Shown: positions 36,818 through 45,452 of the stretch, in pieces
Numbering within the stretch: the stretch's first letter is position 1
How the letters are laid out: each line of letters opens with the position of its first letter
Assembly (NCBI GenBank): GCA_963740525.1
Contig: CAVUEG010000006.1
Coordinates: 434,001-498,000, forward strand
Reading direction: 5' to 3'
Source of the DNA: CAVUEG01 sp963740525
GTDB lineage: Bacteria > Actinomycetota > Actinomycetes > Propionibacteriales > Nocardioidaceae
DNA: 64,000 nt
Position numbers and translations under genes: made by a program
The notes under the pieces: model-generated
Seen by the model: only the letters and a program-made list of their open reading frames with translations
Databases searched by the model: none
What the model was told of the DNA's origin: nothing

Positions 36818-37114
36818 TCAGCCGGGCTGGTTCGGGATGACCGCGGCCAGCACGATCATCGTCGTACCGCAGGCGGCGAGCATGACCAGGTCGACGGCCT
36901 TGCGGCGCACCCGGAGCATCCCGCTGCGCTGCTCGGGAAGGAGGAGCCGGGCGATCGCGCCGACGACGAGCCCCCCACCGAGCCAGCTGATCCCGGTCCG
37001 CCAGGCTCCCAGCGCGACGATGGCCAGTCCGACGACGGCCATCGCGACGACCACCAGGTAGACCATCCCGCCCAGGGTCTGCGGTCGCCGACCGGGGTCG
37101 TCCTCGAGGATCAC
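36818..37114 (-). CDS. DUF3017 membrane protein
   Basis: A 98-residue protein with three hydrophobic segments (about 20-38, 42-60, 78-95) and a short polar N-terminus. DUF3017 proteins are small actinobacterial membrane proteins, commonly found beside folD; function unknown. The GTG start overlaps the folD stop (GTGA), so it is coupled to folD. A larger open frame across folD in this phase is a shadow. Confidence 0.82.
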   Translation of the reverse strand: MILEDDPGRRPQTLGGMVYLVVVAMAVVGLAIVALGAWRTGISWLGGGLVVGAIARLLLPEQRSGMLRVRRKAVDLVMLAACGTTMIVLAAVIPNQPG

Positions 37115-37986
37115 CGGCGGGAGTCCGTCCCTGCCTCGCCGGCGCGCTGCTCGGCGAGACCGACGATGTTGGACAGGAGCATCGCTCGGGTCATCGGCCC
37201 CACCCCACCGGGATTGGGCGACACCCAGCCCGCGACGTCGTACACGTCCGGCGCGACGTCGCCGGCGATCTTGCCGTCGACCCGCGACACCCCCACGTCG
37301 AGTACGGCGGCGCCGGGCTTGACCATGTCCGCGGAGATGATCCCGGGCACACCGGCCGCGGCCACCACGATGTCGGCGTTGCGGGTGTGCGCGGCGAGAT
37401 CCCGGGTGCCGGTGTGGCACAGGGTCACGGTGGCGTTCTCGCTGCGTCGCGTCAGGAGGAGGCCGAGCGGGCGGCCCACGGTCACCCCACGGCCGACGAC
37501 GACCACCTCGGCGCCCTTGATGGCCACGCCATGACGACGCAGCAGCTCCACGATGCCGTACGGCGTACACGGCAGCGGAGCGGGCTTCCCGAGGACCAGC
37601 CAGCCCAGGTTCGTCGGGTGCAGGCCGTCGGCGTCCTTCGCCGGGTCGATCATGCCGAGGATCGTGTGCTCGTCGAGCTGGTCCGGAAGCGGAAGCTGGA
37701 CGATATACCCGGTGCACGCGGGGTCGGCGTTCAGCCGCGCGATCTCCTCCTCGAGGACCGCCTGGTCGGTGTCGGCGGGGAGGTCGACGCGGATCGACTC
37801 GATCCCGACCTCGGCGCAGTCCTTGTGCTTGCCGTTGACGTACCAACGGCTCCCGGGGTCGTCTCCCACGAGGACGGTGCCGAGCCCGGGCACCACGCCG
37901 CGCTCACGGAGCTCGGCCACCCGCTCGCTCAGCTCCGCCTTGATGGCCTTGGCGGTCGCGGTGCCGTCCAGGATCTCTGCGCTCAC
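37111..37986 (-). CDS. folD: Bifunctional methylenetetrahydrofolate dehydrogenase/cyclohydrolase
   Basis: A 291-residue enzyme that converts 5,10-methylene-THF to 10-formyl-THF, the cofactor used by PurN and PurH. Signatures: YVNGKHKDCAEVGI with the catalytic Lys near residue 55, GYIVQLPLPDQLDEH, and the nucleotide fold VVVGRGVTVGRPLGLLL. GTG 37986 has an AGAGG site upstream. It is 14 bases downstream of purH and overlaps DUF3017, forming the purine/one-carbon operon. Confidence 0.95.
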   Translation of the reverse strand: MSAEILDGTATAKAIKAELSERVAELRERGVVPGLGTVLVGDDPGSRWYVNGKHKDCAEVGIESIRVDLPADTDQAVLEEEIARLNADPACTGYIVQLPLPDQLDEHTILGMIDPAKDADGLHPTNLGWLVLGKPAPLPCTPYGIVELLRRHGVAIKGAEVVVVGRGVTVGRPLGLLLTRRSENATVTLCHTGTRDLAAHTRNADIVVAAAGVPGIISADMVKPGAAVLDVGVSRVDGKIAGDVAPDVYDVAGWVSPNPGGVGPMTRAMLLSNIVGLAEQRAGEAGTDSRR

Positions 37987-38000
37987 GTGGTCATCCTCTC

Positions 38001-39596
38001 TCAGTGGAAGAAGTGCCGGGTGCCGGTGAGGTACATCGTGACTCCGGCGGCCTCCGCGGCGGCGACGACCTCGTCGTCGCGCTTGGACCCACCGGGCTGC
38101 ACGATCGCGCGTACGCCGGCATCGATCAGCACCTGCGCTCCGTCCGCGAACGGGAAGAACGCGTCCGAGGCCGCGAAGGAGCCCGACGCCCGGTCGCCGG
38201 CCCGCTCGACCGCGAGCTTGCACGAGTCGACCCGGTTCACCTGGCCCATGCCGACCCCGACGGAGGCGCCGTCGCGGGCGAGCAGGATCGCGTTGGACTT
38301 CACCGAGCGGCACGCTCGCCACGCGAAGGCGAGGTCGGCCAGGTCGGCTTCCGACAGGGCTTCTCCGGACGCCAGCGTCCACGTCGAGGGGTCGTCGCCC
38401 GCCGCGTCGACCACATCGCGCTGCTGGAAGAGCAGGCCACCCGAGATCGGCCGGAGGTCACCTCCGGCGCCGCCCAGAGGAGCGCACTCGAGGAGCCGGA
38501 TGTTCTTCTTCGCCGAGAGCACCTCGACCGCACCGTCCTCGAAGCCGGGGGCCACGACGACCTCGGTGAAGATGTCCTTGACCTGCTCGGCCATGGCGGT
38601 GGTGACCGGGACGTTGGTCGCGATCACGCCACCGAACGCCGACAGCGGGTCACAGGCGTGGGCCTTGAGGTGTGCCTGCGCCACATCGGCGCCGACAGCG
38701 ATCCCGCACGGGTTGGCGTGCTTGATGATCGCCACCGCGGGCTCGGCGAAGTCGTAGGCCGCACGGCGGGCGGCATCGGCGTCGACGTAGTTGTTGTAGG
38801 ACATCTCCTTGCCGTGCAGCTGTCGCGCCTGGGCCAGGCCCGGGTCCGGGGCGAAGCCGTTCGTGTAGAGCGCCGCGGCCTGGTGGGGGTTCTCGCCGTA
38901 CCTCAGCACCGCGGTCCGGTCCCAGGTCCCACCGATCCACGCCGGGAAGTCCGAGCCCTCGCTCGTGTCGGTGAGCACGTTGCCCATCCACGAGGCGACG
39001 TGGACGTCGTACGTCGCGGTGTGCACGAACGCCTCGGCCGCGAGACGCTGCCGTTCGGCCAGGGTGAAGCCACCTCCGGTCGCGGCAGAGAGCACGTCGG
39101 CGTACCGGTCGGGCGAGGTGACGATGGCGACCGACGGGTGGTTCTTGGCGGCGGCACGAACCATCGAGGGGCCGCCGATGTCGATCTGCTCGACGCACTC
39201 GTCCGGGCTCGCCCCCGACATCACCGTCTCGGTGAACGGGTAGAGGTTGGAGACGACCAGGTCGAACGGCTCGATCCCGAGCTCCTCGAGCTGCGCGACG
39301 TGGCTGTCGAGTCGGCGGTCCGCCAGGATGCCCGCGTGCACCTTGGGGTGCAGCGTCTTCACCCGTCCGTCGAGGCACTCGGGGAAGCCGGTCAGCTCCT
39401 CGATCTTGGTCACCGGCACGCCGGCATCGGCGATCCGGGAGGCGGTTGACCCCGTCGAGACGAGGGCGACTCCGGCCTCGTGCAGGCCACGTGCAAGGTC
39501 CTCGAGGCCGGTCTTGTCATAGACGGAGACCAGCGCGCGTCGCAGCGGGAGACGGCCCTCGGGTCGGGCGTCGGGTCGGGCGTCGGTGGCGGGCAT
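38001..39596 (-). CDS. purH: Bifunctional AICAR transformylase/IMP cyclohydrolase
   Basis: A 531-residue enzyme for the last two steps of IMP synthesis. The N-terminal methylglyoxal-synthase-like cyclohydrolase domain (about 18-210) has SVYDKTGLEDLARGL, DGRVKTLHPKVHAG and NLYPF. The C-terminal transformylase has RYGENPHQAA, the Lys-His pair of KHANPCG, and DAFFPFADG. ATG 39596 is preferred over GTG 39602 because GAGGAG lies at proper distance only for the ATG. A ZTP-type riboswitch precedes it. Confidence 0.97.
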   Translation of the reverse strand: MPATDARPDARPEGRLPLRRALVSVYDKTGLEDLARGLHEAGVALVSTGSTASRIADAGVPVTKIEELTGFPECLDGRVKTLHPKVHAGILADRRLDSHVAQLEELGIEPFDLVVSNLYPFTETVMSGASPDECVEQIDIGGPSMVRAAAKNHPSVAIVTSPDRYADVLSAATGGGFTLAERQRLAAEAFVHTATYDVHVASWMGNVLTDTSEGSDFPAWIGGTWDRTAVLRYGENPHQAAALYTNGFAPDPGLAQARQLHGKEMSYNNYVDADAARRAAYDFAEPAVAIIKHANPCGIAVGADVAQAHLKAHACDPLSAFGGVIATNVPVTTAMAEQVKDIFTEVVVAPGFEDGAVEVLSAKKNIRLLECAPLGGAGGDLRPISGGLLFQQRDVVDAAGDDPSTWTLASGEALSEADLADLAFAWRACRSVKSNAILLARDGASVGVGMGQVNRVDSCKLAVERAGDRASGSFAASDAFFPFADGAQVLIDAGVRAIVQPGGSKRDDEVVAAAEAAGVTMYLTGTRHFFH

Positions 39597-39601
39597 GCTC
39601 A

Positions 39602-39697
39602 CTCCTCATCGCGATGATGAGTGCACCCAGGCGTTCGATGCTCTCGACTTCACTCCCTGGTGGTTCCCCACCTGCGCCAGTCGTGTGCCTCCAGCCT
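39602..39697 (-). promoter_or_regulatory. ZTP (pfl) riboswitch upstream of purH
   Basis: On the minus strand the leader has the pfl/ZTP landmarks in order: CACGACTGGCGC (about 39675-39686), a GGTGG/CCACC hairpin with a GGAA loop, the conserved AGGGAG, a variable linker of about 25 bases, and CGCCTGGGTGCA (39622-39633). Between this and the ATG, CTCATC and GATGAG (39605-39621) can pair and partly cover the GAGGAG ribosome site, so control at translation is likely. ZTP/ZMP accumulates when 10-formyl-THF is short, and would then raise purH and folD expression. Confidence 0.85.
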
Positions 39698-39742
39698 AAG
39701 GCAAGGCCGGAGGCCGCTACTGGTCGCGGGTTGCGAAGTCGC

Positions 39743-40369
39743 TCACCGCCCGAAGCGCACCACTCTGTCCTTGATCGTGAATCCCTCGCGGGCCAGCCGG
39801 CCCACGCTGTCGACCAGCATCGCCCGCTCGGCGACCTTGATCCGTTCGTGCAGGGTCGTCACGTCGTCGTCCTCGTCGACCGGGACCGTGGTCTGGGCGA
39901 TGATCGGACCGGTGTCCACCCCGTCGTCGACCACGAACAGCGTGGCCCCCGTGACCTTCACGCCGTAGGCGAGCGCGTCCGCCGGGCCTCGCATACCCGG
40001 GAACGCCGGGGACAGCGCCGGGTGAGTGTTGACCACACGGCCACCGAACCTGGCCAGGAACGTCTCCCCCACCAGCTTCATGAAGCCCGCCAGCACGACG
40101 AGGTCCGGATCGAACGCGTCGGTGGCATCGGCCAGGGCGCGGTCCCAGGTCTCCCTGGTGCTGAAGTCCTCGAGCCGCCGGACGAAGGTGGGCAGGCCGG
40201 CCCGTTCGGCCCGCTCGAGGCCCTCGATCTCCTGGCGGTCCGAGCCCACAGCCACCACGGTGGCGCCGTACGCCGGGTCGGCGCCCGCGTCCAACAGCGC
40301 CTGGAGGTTGGTGCCGGCGCCGGAGACGAGCACGACGACCCGTGCGGCAGGGATGGTGGAGGTGGACAT
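39743..40369 (-). CDS. purN: Phosphoribosylglycinamide formyltransferase
   Basis: A 208-residue enzyme that formylates GAR with 10-formyl-THF. The N-terminal VVLVSGAGTNLQALLDA binds the phosphate. The catalytic segment is GRVVNTHPALSPAFPG, with Asn, His and later Asp (DTGPII) of the triad. ATG 40369 is used; the ribosome site is weak. It lies upstream of purH in the same direction, with the riboswitch in the gap. Confidence 0.95.
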   Translation of the reverse strand: MSTSTIPAARVVVLVSGAGTNLQALLDAGADPAYGATVVAVGSDRQEIEGLERAERAGLPTFVRRLEDFSTRETWDRALADATDAFDPDLVVLAGFMKLVGETFLARFGGRVVNTHPALSPAFPGMRGPADALAYGVKVTGATLFVVDDGVDTGPIIAQTTVPVDEDDDVTTLHERIKVAERAMLVDSVGRLAREGFTIKDRVVRFGR

Positions 40370-40421
40370 GCGCCACAGGGTAACCAGCGCGCCCTCGCCG
40401 GCGCGGACCGGCCGAACGGAC

Positions 40422-41654
40422 TCAGTCGTCTGACAGGGCGGTCGTGGGTGCTGCGACACGTGCGGCCACCCGGCGGGTGCGCCAGGTCATCGCCACGCCA
40501 CCGACGAGCCCGCCCAGCCCCAGGGCCGCGAGCGCGACCGGCAGCGTCTCGGTGAACGGCGCAGCGACGTCCGCCATCCGCCCAGGACCGACGGCACCGC
40601 CCGCGAGCCGCACGAGGCACGCGAGCAGGAGCCCGGCGAGGAGACCCCCGGCGAGACCACGGACGGCACCGCGGTCCCACCCTGACGTCGGTGCCTTCCG
40701 GTGCGCCAAGGCCGCGGCAAGTGCCCCGAGCAGGGCCGGCAGCGCCACCAGCGCGACGGTCCATCCGGCGGTGGGCCCCTCGTCAGGAAGGGCCGCCAGC
40801 AGCGGGAAGGCCGGCACCGGGCCGAGCGTCACGACGGTCGGCGACACCAGGGTTCCCGTGCCGACGGCGAAGCCGGGACCCAGCAGGTAGCTTCCGGCCA
40901 GAAGCACGGCGTTCGGGACCACGGCGGCCACGACCACGGTGAACATCGTGGCGTCCCCCGCGTCGGCGTGCAGCCGGGAGAGGACGTTGGCTGCGGTCCC
41001 GAAGTCGACCAGCAGGGCGACCGTGACCGTCACGGCCGCCGCGGCGACCACGAGCAGGACCGCTGCCACGGCGCCGGTGAGCGCCACGCGGAACCCGTCC
41101 GGGGCCTGCTCGGCCCACCGGTCCCAGCGTCCCGAGCCCCTGGCGATGCCCAGGCCACCGGCCAGCGTCGAGACCGCCAGCGCGCCGAGGACGGCCCCGG
41201 CGAGATGGGGGCGGGCGGTCTCGACCGAGGAGAGGACCCCCGTGACGACGACGACCATGGCGTAGACGGCGCTCATCAGCACAGTCCCGCCGACCAGGGT
41301 CCGGTCGTCGGGGACAGGTGAGGACACCCCGGCCCAGTGTCCGAGCCGGAAGGCGACGTACCCACACAGGAGCGTGAGGCCGAGAGGAGCGATGGTGAGT
41401 GAGGTGGTGCCCAGGTCGAGGTGGCCGCCGAGACCCATCAGCCAGGCGTCCGCCCCGACGCGCAGGGCGTCGCGGGGCTCCCCGAACCGCCCCCCGGCCG
41501 AGGTGAACCATCCGGCGAGAGCGAGGGCGAGGCAGGTCACCAGCGTCGAGCCGGAGGCCACCAGCCCGGCGAATGCCGCGGACACGGCCAGCGGTCGCTG
41601 CCCGGTCTCCGGGCTCGCGGAAACCAGGGGTTCTCGGCTCAACAGGTCGGTCAT
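40422..41654 (-). CDS. DUF6350-type polytopic membrane protein
   Basis: A 410-residue protein with about ten hydrophobic segments rich in Ala, Val, Leu and Gly. No transporter signature is recognised. This type of protein, next to purN, is a recurring actinobacterial arrangement and its function is unknown. ATG 41654 starts the family-like part; the open frame upstream overlaps the divergent sigma gene and is not supported. It precedes purN by 52 bases in the same direction, so it may be part of the purine operon. Confidence 0.75.
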   Translation of the reverse strand: MTDLLSREPLVSASPETGQRPLAVSAAFAGLVASGSTLVTCLALALAGWFTSAGGRFGEPRDALRVGADAWLMGLGGHLDLGTTSLTIAPLGLTLLCGYVAFRLGHWAGVSSPVPDDRTLVGGTVLMSAVYAMVVVVTGVLSSVETARPHLAGAVLGALAVSTLAGGLGIARGSGRWDRWAEQAPDGFRVALTGAVAAVLLVVAAAAVTVTVALLVDFGTAANVLSRLHADAGDATMFTVVVAAVVPNAVLLAGSYLLGPGFAVGTGTLVSPTVVTLGPVPAFPLLAALPDEGPTAGWTVALVALPALLGALAAALAHRKAPTSGWDRGAVRGLAGGLLAGLLLACLVRLAGGAVGPGRMADVAAPFTETLPVALAALGLGGLVGGVAMTWRTRRVAARVAAPTTALSDD

Positions 41655-41706
41655 CTCGGGTCCATCCTCACCCAACCGCCTTCCCGTACAGGGTTCCCAC
41701 GCCCGA

Positions 41707-41718
41707 CCGGTCGACCGG
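41707..41718. promoter_or_regulatory. Palindrome upstream of fused sigma/sensor gene
   Basis: CCGGTCGACCGG is a 12-base perfect palindrome, 23 bases before the ATG at 41742, in the 87-base divergent gap. It may be an operator for either gene. In GC-rich DNA such a palindrome can occur by chance. Confidence 0.3.
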
Positions 41719-41741
41719 AGCGGGTAGGTTCTTGGGTTGTC

Positions 41742-43616
41742 ATGGGCAGCGACGCAGACTTCGACGAGTTCTATGCCACGACCCGCAGAAGACTCGTCCT
41801 TCAGACCTTTGCTCTGACCGGCGACCTTCCGGCGTCGACGGCCGGCGTCCGCGACGCGTACATCGCTGCGTGGCACCACTGGGGGAAGGTCTCGGGTCGG
41901 CCGGATCCCACGGCCTGGGTCAGGCCGCTGGCCTGGCAGCACGCCGTCCGCCGCCACAACGCCCGGCTTCGCCACCGGGACAAGGACCTCGACCCCCAGC
42001 ACGGCCAGATCCTCGACGCCGTGGCGGCGCTCCCGGCCCGCCAGCGGCGGGCCCTGGTGCTGACGAACCTGGCCGACGTCAGCATGGAGCAGATGGCCAG
42101 GGAGGTCGGGCTCCCCCAGCCTGCGGCGGAGAACGCCCTCCAGACGGCGATCGCCTCGTTCGCCGTAGCGCTCGACACCGACTCCACGAGCGTCCGCGGC
42201 CTGCTCGAGTCGCTCTCCGACGCCACCGAGTCCGCTCCGTTGCCGCGGGCCTCGATCGTGCGCCGATCCGGGCGGAAACGTCGGCGCACCCACACGGTGG
42301 GGCTCACTGCGGCGGCGGTCGTTGCCACGCTGGTGGCCGGGGTCGTGGTGAACCAGCCCGGCGGCGTCCAGGCCACCACCGACGGCCGGATCGTGACCGA
42401 TGACCCCCCCGGCACCACGCCCACGAGCACCTCCACCCCCTCACCCTCGGTCACCCCGACCCCGGAGTTCACGGTCACCGGGTCACAGCTTCTGGACGCC
42501 GACCAGGTGTCCAGGCTCGGCGGCAACCGGTGGCACGTGCTCGACACCTTCGACAACACAGAGGGCGAGGGGCTCAACACGATCTGCCAACGACAGAGGT
42601 TCGCTGATCCCGAGGGCAGCTCCGCGCTCGTCCGGACCTTCGCCACCCGGGGTCGGCACCGCCGGTCCGCGGTGCAGACCGTCGAGGTCTCCACGGGCGA
42701 GCAGCAGGCCGCGCGGGCCTTCGACACCACGGTCGGCTGGTACGCCGGCTGCAAGGTGGCTCGCCTTCAGCTGATCGACACCTTCCAGGTTGAGGGCATC
42801 GGCGACCAGGCGTTGATGCTGACGCTGCGCGGCTGGGAGCGCCCGGTGACGACGTACACGATCGCGATCGCCCGCACCGGACAGGTCATCACCTCCACTG
42901 TCGGGACGGCCCGCGGGGTGAAGGCGGCACCCGCCCGTCAGGTCGCCCAGTCACTCGCCGATGCGGTGGTGATGCTGTGCGGCGTCACCGGAGGCGGAGA
43001 GTGCGCCGGCCGCCCTCGGGTCAGCCCGGTTCCCCCACCCTTGTCGGGAGAGGTGGTCGGGATGCTGGCGGTGGTCGACCTGCCGCCGGTCGGAGGGATC
43101 GCCGAGCCCTGGGTCGGGACCGAGCCGACGGCCGGCGGTGCCAACGCGGCAGCCACGACCTGCGACCACGTCGACTTCGGTGCGTCGGGAGCGCGGCAGC
43201 CGCAGAGCAGGACCTTCCTGATCCCGGGGGCCAACCTGCCCGAGCGGTTCGGCCTCAGCGAGACGATGGGCACCTTCGGCTCCTCGTCGCGCGCGGCCTC
43301 GTTCGTGGACAAGGTGCGTGGCCGGATGACCGGGTGCGAGAAGAGGGACCTGGCCTCGACCGTGCGCCTGCTGAAGTCCGCGGGCTCCGCCCGATCCAGT
43401 CGCCAGAGCGCCGTGTGGCAGCTCTCGACGGAGGTGTCACGCAAGGAGACCGTCCACTTCTGGATGGCCGTGACGAGGGTCGGCAACCGGGTGGCCCAGG
43501 TGAACTTCGCGCCCGCCCGAGGGGAGAACATGACGACTCCGGCCTTCCGCGCACTGATCGCCCGGGCCTCGGACCGCCTGACCGAACTGTCGGACGGCGG
43601 GTCCGCGGCCGGGTAG
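41742..43616 (+). CDS. Sigma factor fused to membrane-anchored exported sensor
   Basis: A 624-residue single polypeptide. Residues 1-145 are sigma-like: region 2 (FDEFYATTRRRLVLQTFAL to WVRPLAWQHAVRR) and region 4 (ALPARQRRALVLTNLADVSMEQMAREV). A linker with PLP at 166-168 and an Arg cluster at 174-182 leads into one membrane helix (about 186-203), then a Thr/Pro/Ser-rich stretch. Two external domains (about 230-410 and 430-620) follow, each with Cys pairs; the first resembles the extracellular PknH-type sensor domain. The protein would tether its own sigma domain to the membrane. No frame break is seen. kynU starts 10 bases downstream. Confidence 0.82.
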   Translation: MGSDADFDEFYATTRRRLVLQTFALTGDLPASTAGVRDAYIAAWHHWGKVSGRPDPTAWVRPLAWQHAVRRHNARLRHRDKDLDPQHGQILDAVAALPARQRRALVLTNLADVSMEQMAREVGLPQPAAENALQTAIASFAVALDTDSTSVRGLLESLSDATESAPLPRASIVRRSGRKRRRTHTVGLTAAAVVATLVAGVVVNQPGGVQATTDGRIVTDDPPGTTPTSTSTPSPSVTPTPEFTVTGSQLLDADQVSRLGGNRWHVLDTFDNTEGEGLNTICQRQRFADPEGSSALVRTFATRGRHRRSAVQTVEVSTGEQQAARAFDTTVGWYAGCKVARLQLIDTFQVEGIGDQALMLTLRGWERPVTTYTIAIARTGQVITSTVGTARGVKAAPARQVAQSLADAVVMLCGVTGGGECAGRPRVSPVPPPLSGEVVGMLAVVDLPPVGGIAEPWVGTEPTAGGANAAATTCDHVDFGASGARQPQSRTFLIPGANLPERFGLSETMGTFGSSSRAASFVDKVRGRMTGCEKRDLASTVRLLKSAGSARSSRQSAVWQLSTEVSRKETVHFWMAVTRVGNRVAQVNFAPARGENMTTPAFRALIARASDRLTELSDGGSAAG

Positions 43617-43626
43617 GTTCTGCGGC

Positions 43627-44868
43627 ATGGCGACCCCCGCACGGCCTTCACGCGAGGACGCCGTGCAGCGCGACCGCACCCACCCGCTGGCGCGGCACCG
43701 CGAGCGGTTCGTGATCCCCGAGGGCACGATCTACCTCGACGGCAACTCTCTGGGCGCGCTGCCCCGCACCGTGCCGGCCCGGGTCGCCGAGGCGATCGAG
43801 CGTGAATGGGGCCAGGGCCTGATCTCCTCGTGGAACTCGGCCGACTGGATCAACCTGTCGGGCAGGGTCGGCGCCAAGATCGCCCCGCTCATCGGAGCCG
43901 CTCCGAGGGACGTCCACGTGGGCGACTCGACCAGCGTCACGTTGTTCAAGGCGCTCGTGGCGGCCTGCCGCCTGCGCCCGGACCGGTCGGTCATCGTGAT
44001 GGAGAGCGGCACCTTCCCCACGGACGCGTACGTCGCCGCCGGCGTGGCCGAGCTGCTCGGGCTGGAGCTGCGCTGGTGCGATCCCGCGGAGGTCCTGGCC
44101 TCGGTCGACGGCGACACGGCCGTCGTCTCGCTCACCCAGGTCGACTTCCGGACCGGCGCCACCTTCGACATGGCGGCCATCACCGCCGGTGTCCACGAGG
44201 CCGGCGCCCTCATGCTGTGGGACCTGTGCCACTCGGCGGGTGCGGTCCCGGTGGACCTGACCGGCGCCGACGCCGACTTCGCCGTGGGATGCACCTACAA
44301 GTACCTCAACGGCGGACCCGGGAGCCCGGCGTACGTCTGGGTGGCACCGCGGCTCCAGGCCACCGCCCGCCAGCCGATCACCGGATGGATGGGGAGCGCG
44401 AACCCGTTCGCGATGACCCGGGACTACGAGCCGAGGCCGGGCGTCGGGAGCTTCGCCTCCGGCACCCCCCCGGTCCTCGCGATGACCGCCCTCGATGCGG
44501 CCCTGGACGTCTTCGCCGACGTCTCGGTCGGCGACATCCGGACCGCCTCGCTGTCGCTGAGCGACTACTTCATCGAGCTGGTCGACGCGCGAGTGGGTGA
44601 GGAGTTCGAGGTGGTCACCCCGCGCGAGCACGGACGGAGGGGAAGCCAGGTGTCGCTGCGCCACCCCCGGGCCTACGCGATCGTGCAGGCACTGGTCGCC
44701 CGCGGCGTGGTCGGCGACTACCGCGAGCCCGACGTGGCGCGCTTCGGACTGGCACCGCTCTACCTCAGCCACACTGACGTGTACGACGCCATCGAGCACC
44801 TGACCCTCGTGATGCAGGGGGCCGAACACATGCGAGCGGAGTACCTGACGAAGAACGCGGTCACCTGA
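43627..44868 (+). CDS. kynU: Kynureninase
   Basis: A 413-residue PLP enzyme that cleaves kynurenine to anthranilate and alanine in tryptophan catabolism. GNSLGALP near residue 39 is diagnostic. The PLP lysine is Lys225 in CTYKYLNGGPGS, with Asp199 (LWDLCHS) near the cofactor. No kynA or kynB gene is in the window. The gene follows the fused sigma/sensor gene by 10 bases in the same direction, so they may be cotranscribed, but a functional link is not evident. Confidence 0.94.
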   Translation: MATPARPSREDAVQRDRTHPLARHRERFVIPEGTIYLDGNSLGALPRTVPARVAEAIEREWGQGLISSWNSADWINLSGRVGAKIAPLIGAAPRDVHVGDSTSVTLFKALVAACRLRPDRSVIVMESGTFPTDAYVAAGVAELLGLELRWCDPAEVLASVDGDTAVVSLTQVDFRTGATFDMAAITAGVHEAGALMLWDLCHSAGAVPVDLTGADADFAVGCTYKYLNGGPGSPAYVWVAPRLQATARQPITGWMGSANPFAMTRDYEPRPGVGSFASGTPPVLAMTALDAALDVFADVSVGDIRTASLSLSDYFIELVDARVGEEFEVVTPREHGRRGSQVSLRHPRAYAIVQALVARGVVGDYREPDVARFGLAPLYLSHTDVYDAIEHLTLVMQGAEHMRAEYLTKNAVT

Positions 44869-44945
44869 CGCAACCGATCGGGCCCCGCACACGTAGACAG
44901 GGTGTCACTCGCGCCACACCGGCTGCGAGACGGGAGGGGACGGGC

Positions 44946-45452
44946 ATGGATGCTCAGGAGTTCGACGACTTCTACGCCGCGTCGTTCCCGCGGCTCGTCC
45001 ACCAGATCCACGCCATGATCGGCGACCGCGACGAGGCCCAGGACTGTGTCCAGGAGGCGTTCATCCGGGCCTGGTCCCAGCGACGCCGCCTGGAGCGTGC
45101 CCAGGCACCCGAGGCCTGGGTGCGCACGACGGCCTACCGCCTCGCGGTGAGCCGCTGGCGTCGGACGACACTCGGTCGGCGGCCCGCCGACCGGGCCAAG
45201 CAGCCCGCGGCGAGCGACACGTCGATCGGTCCCGACCATGTCGCCTTGGTGGCGGCACTGCGCCTGCTCCCCGAGGACCAGCGTCGTGCACTCGTGCTGC
45301 ACCACGTGTGCGACCTCCCCGTGGCCGAGGTCGCCCGCGAGGTCGACGCACCGGTCGGCACGGTGAAGGCCCGTCTCTCTCGGGGACGCGTCGCCCTCGC
45401 CGCGTTGCTCGGCGAAGAACCAGACCTCGCTGAAGGAGCAAGCCATGTCTGA
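44946..45452 (+). CDS. SigE-family RNA polymerase sigma factor
   Basis: A 168-residue sigma factor. Region 2: FDDFYAASFPRLVHQIHAMIGDRDEAQDCVQEAFIRAW. Region 4: LLPEDQRRALVLHHVCDLPVAEVAREV then PVGTVKARLSRGRVAL. ATG 44946 has GGGAGGGG upstream. Its stop overlaps the next gene by 8 bases, coupling it to a 615-residue membrane protein. The opening FDDFYAASFPRLV resembles that of the fused protein (FDEFYATTRRRLV), suggesting related modules. Confidence 0.92.
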   Translation: MDAQEFDDFYAASFPRLVHQIHAMIGDRDEAQDCVQEAFIRAWSQRRRLERAQAPEAWVRTTAYRLAVSRWRRTTLGRRPADRAKQPAASDTSIGPDHVALVAALRLLPEDQRRALVLHHVCDLPVAEVAREVDAPVGTVKARLSRGRVALAALLGEEPDLAEGASHV

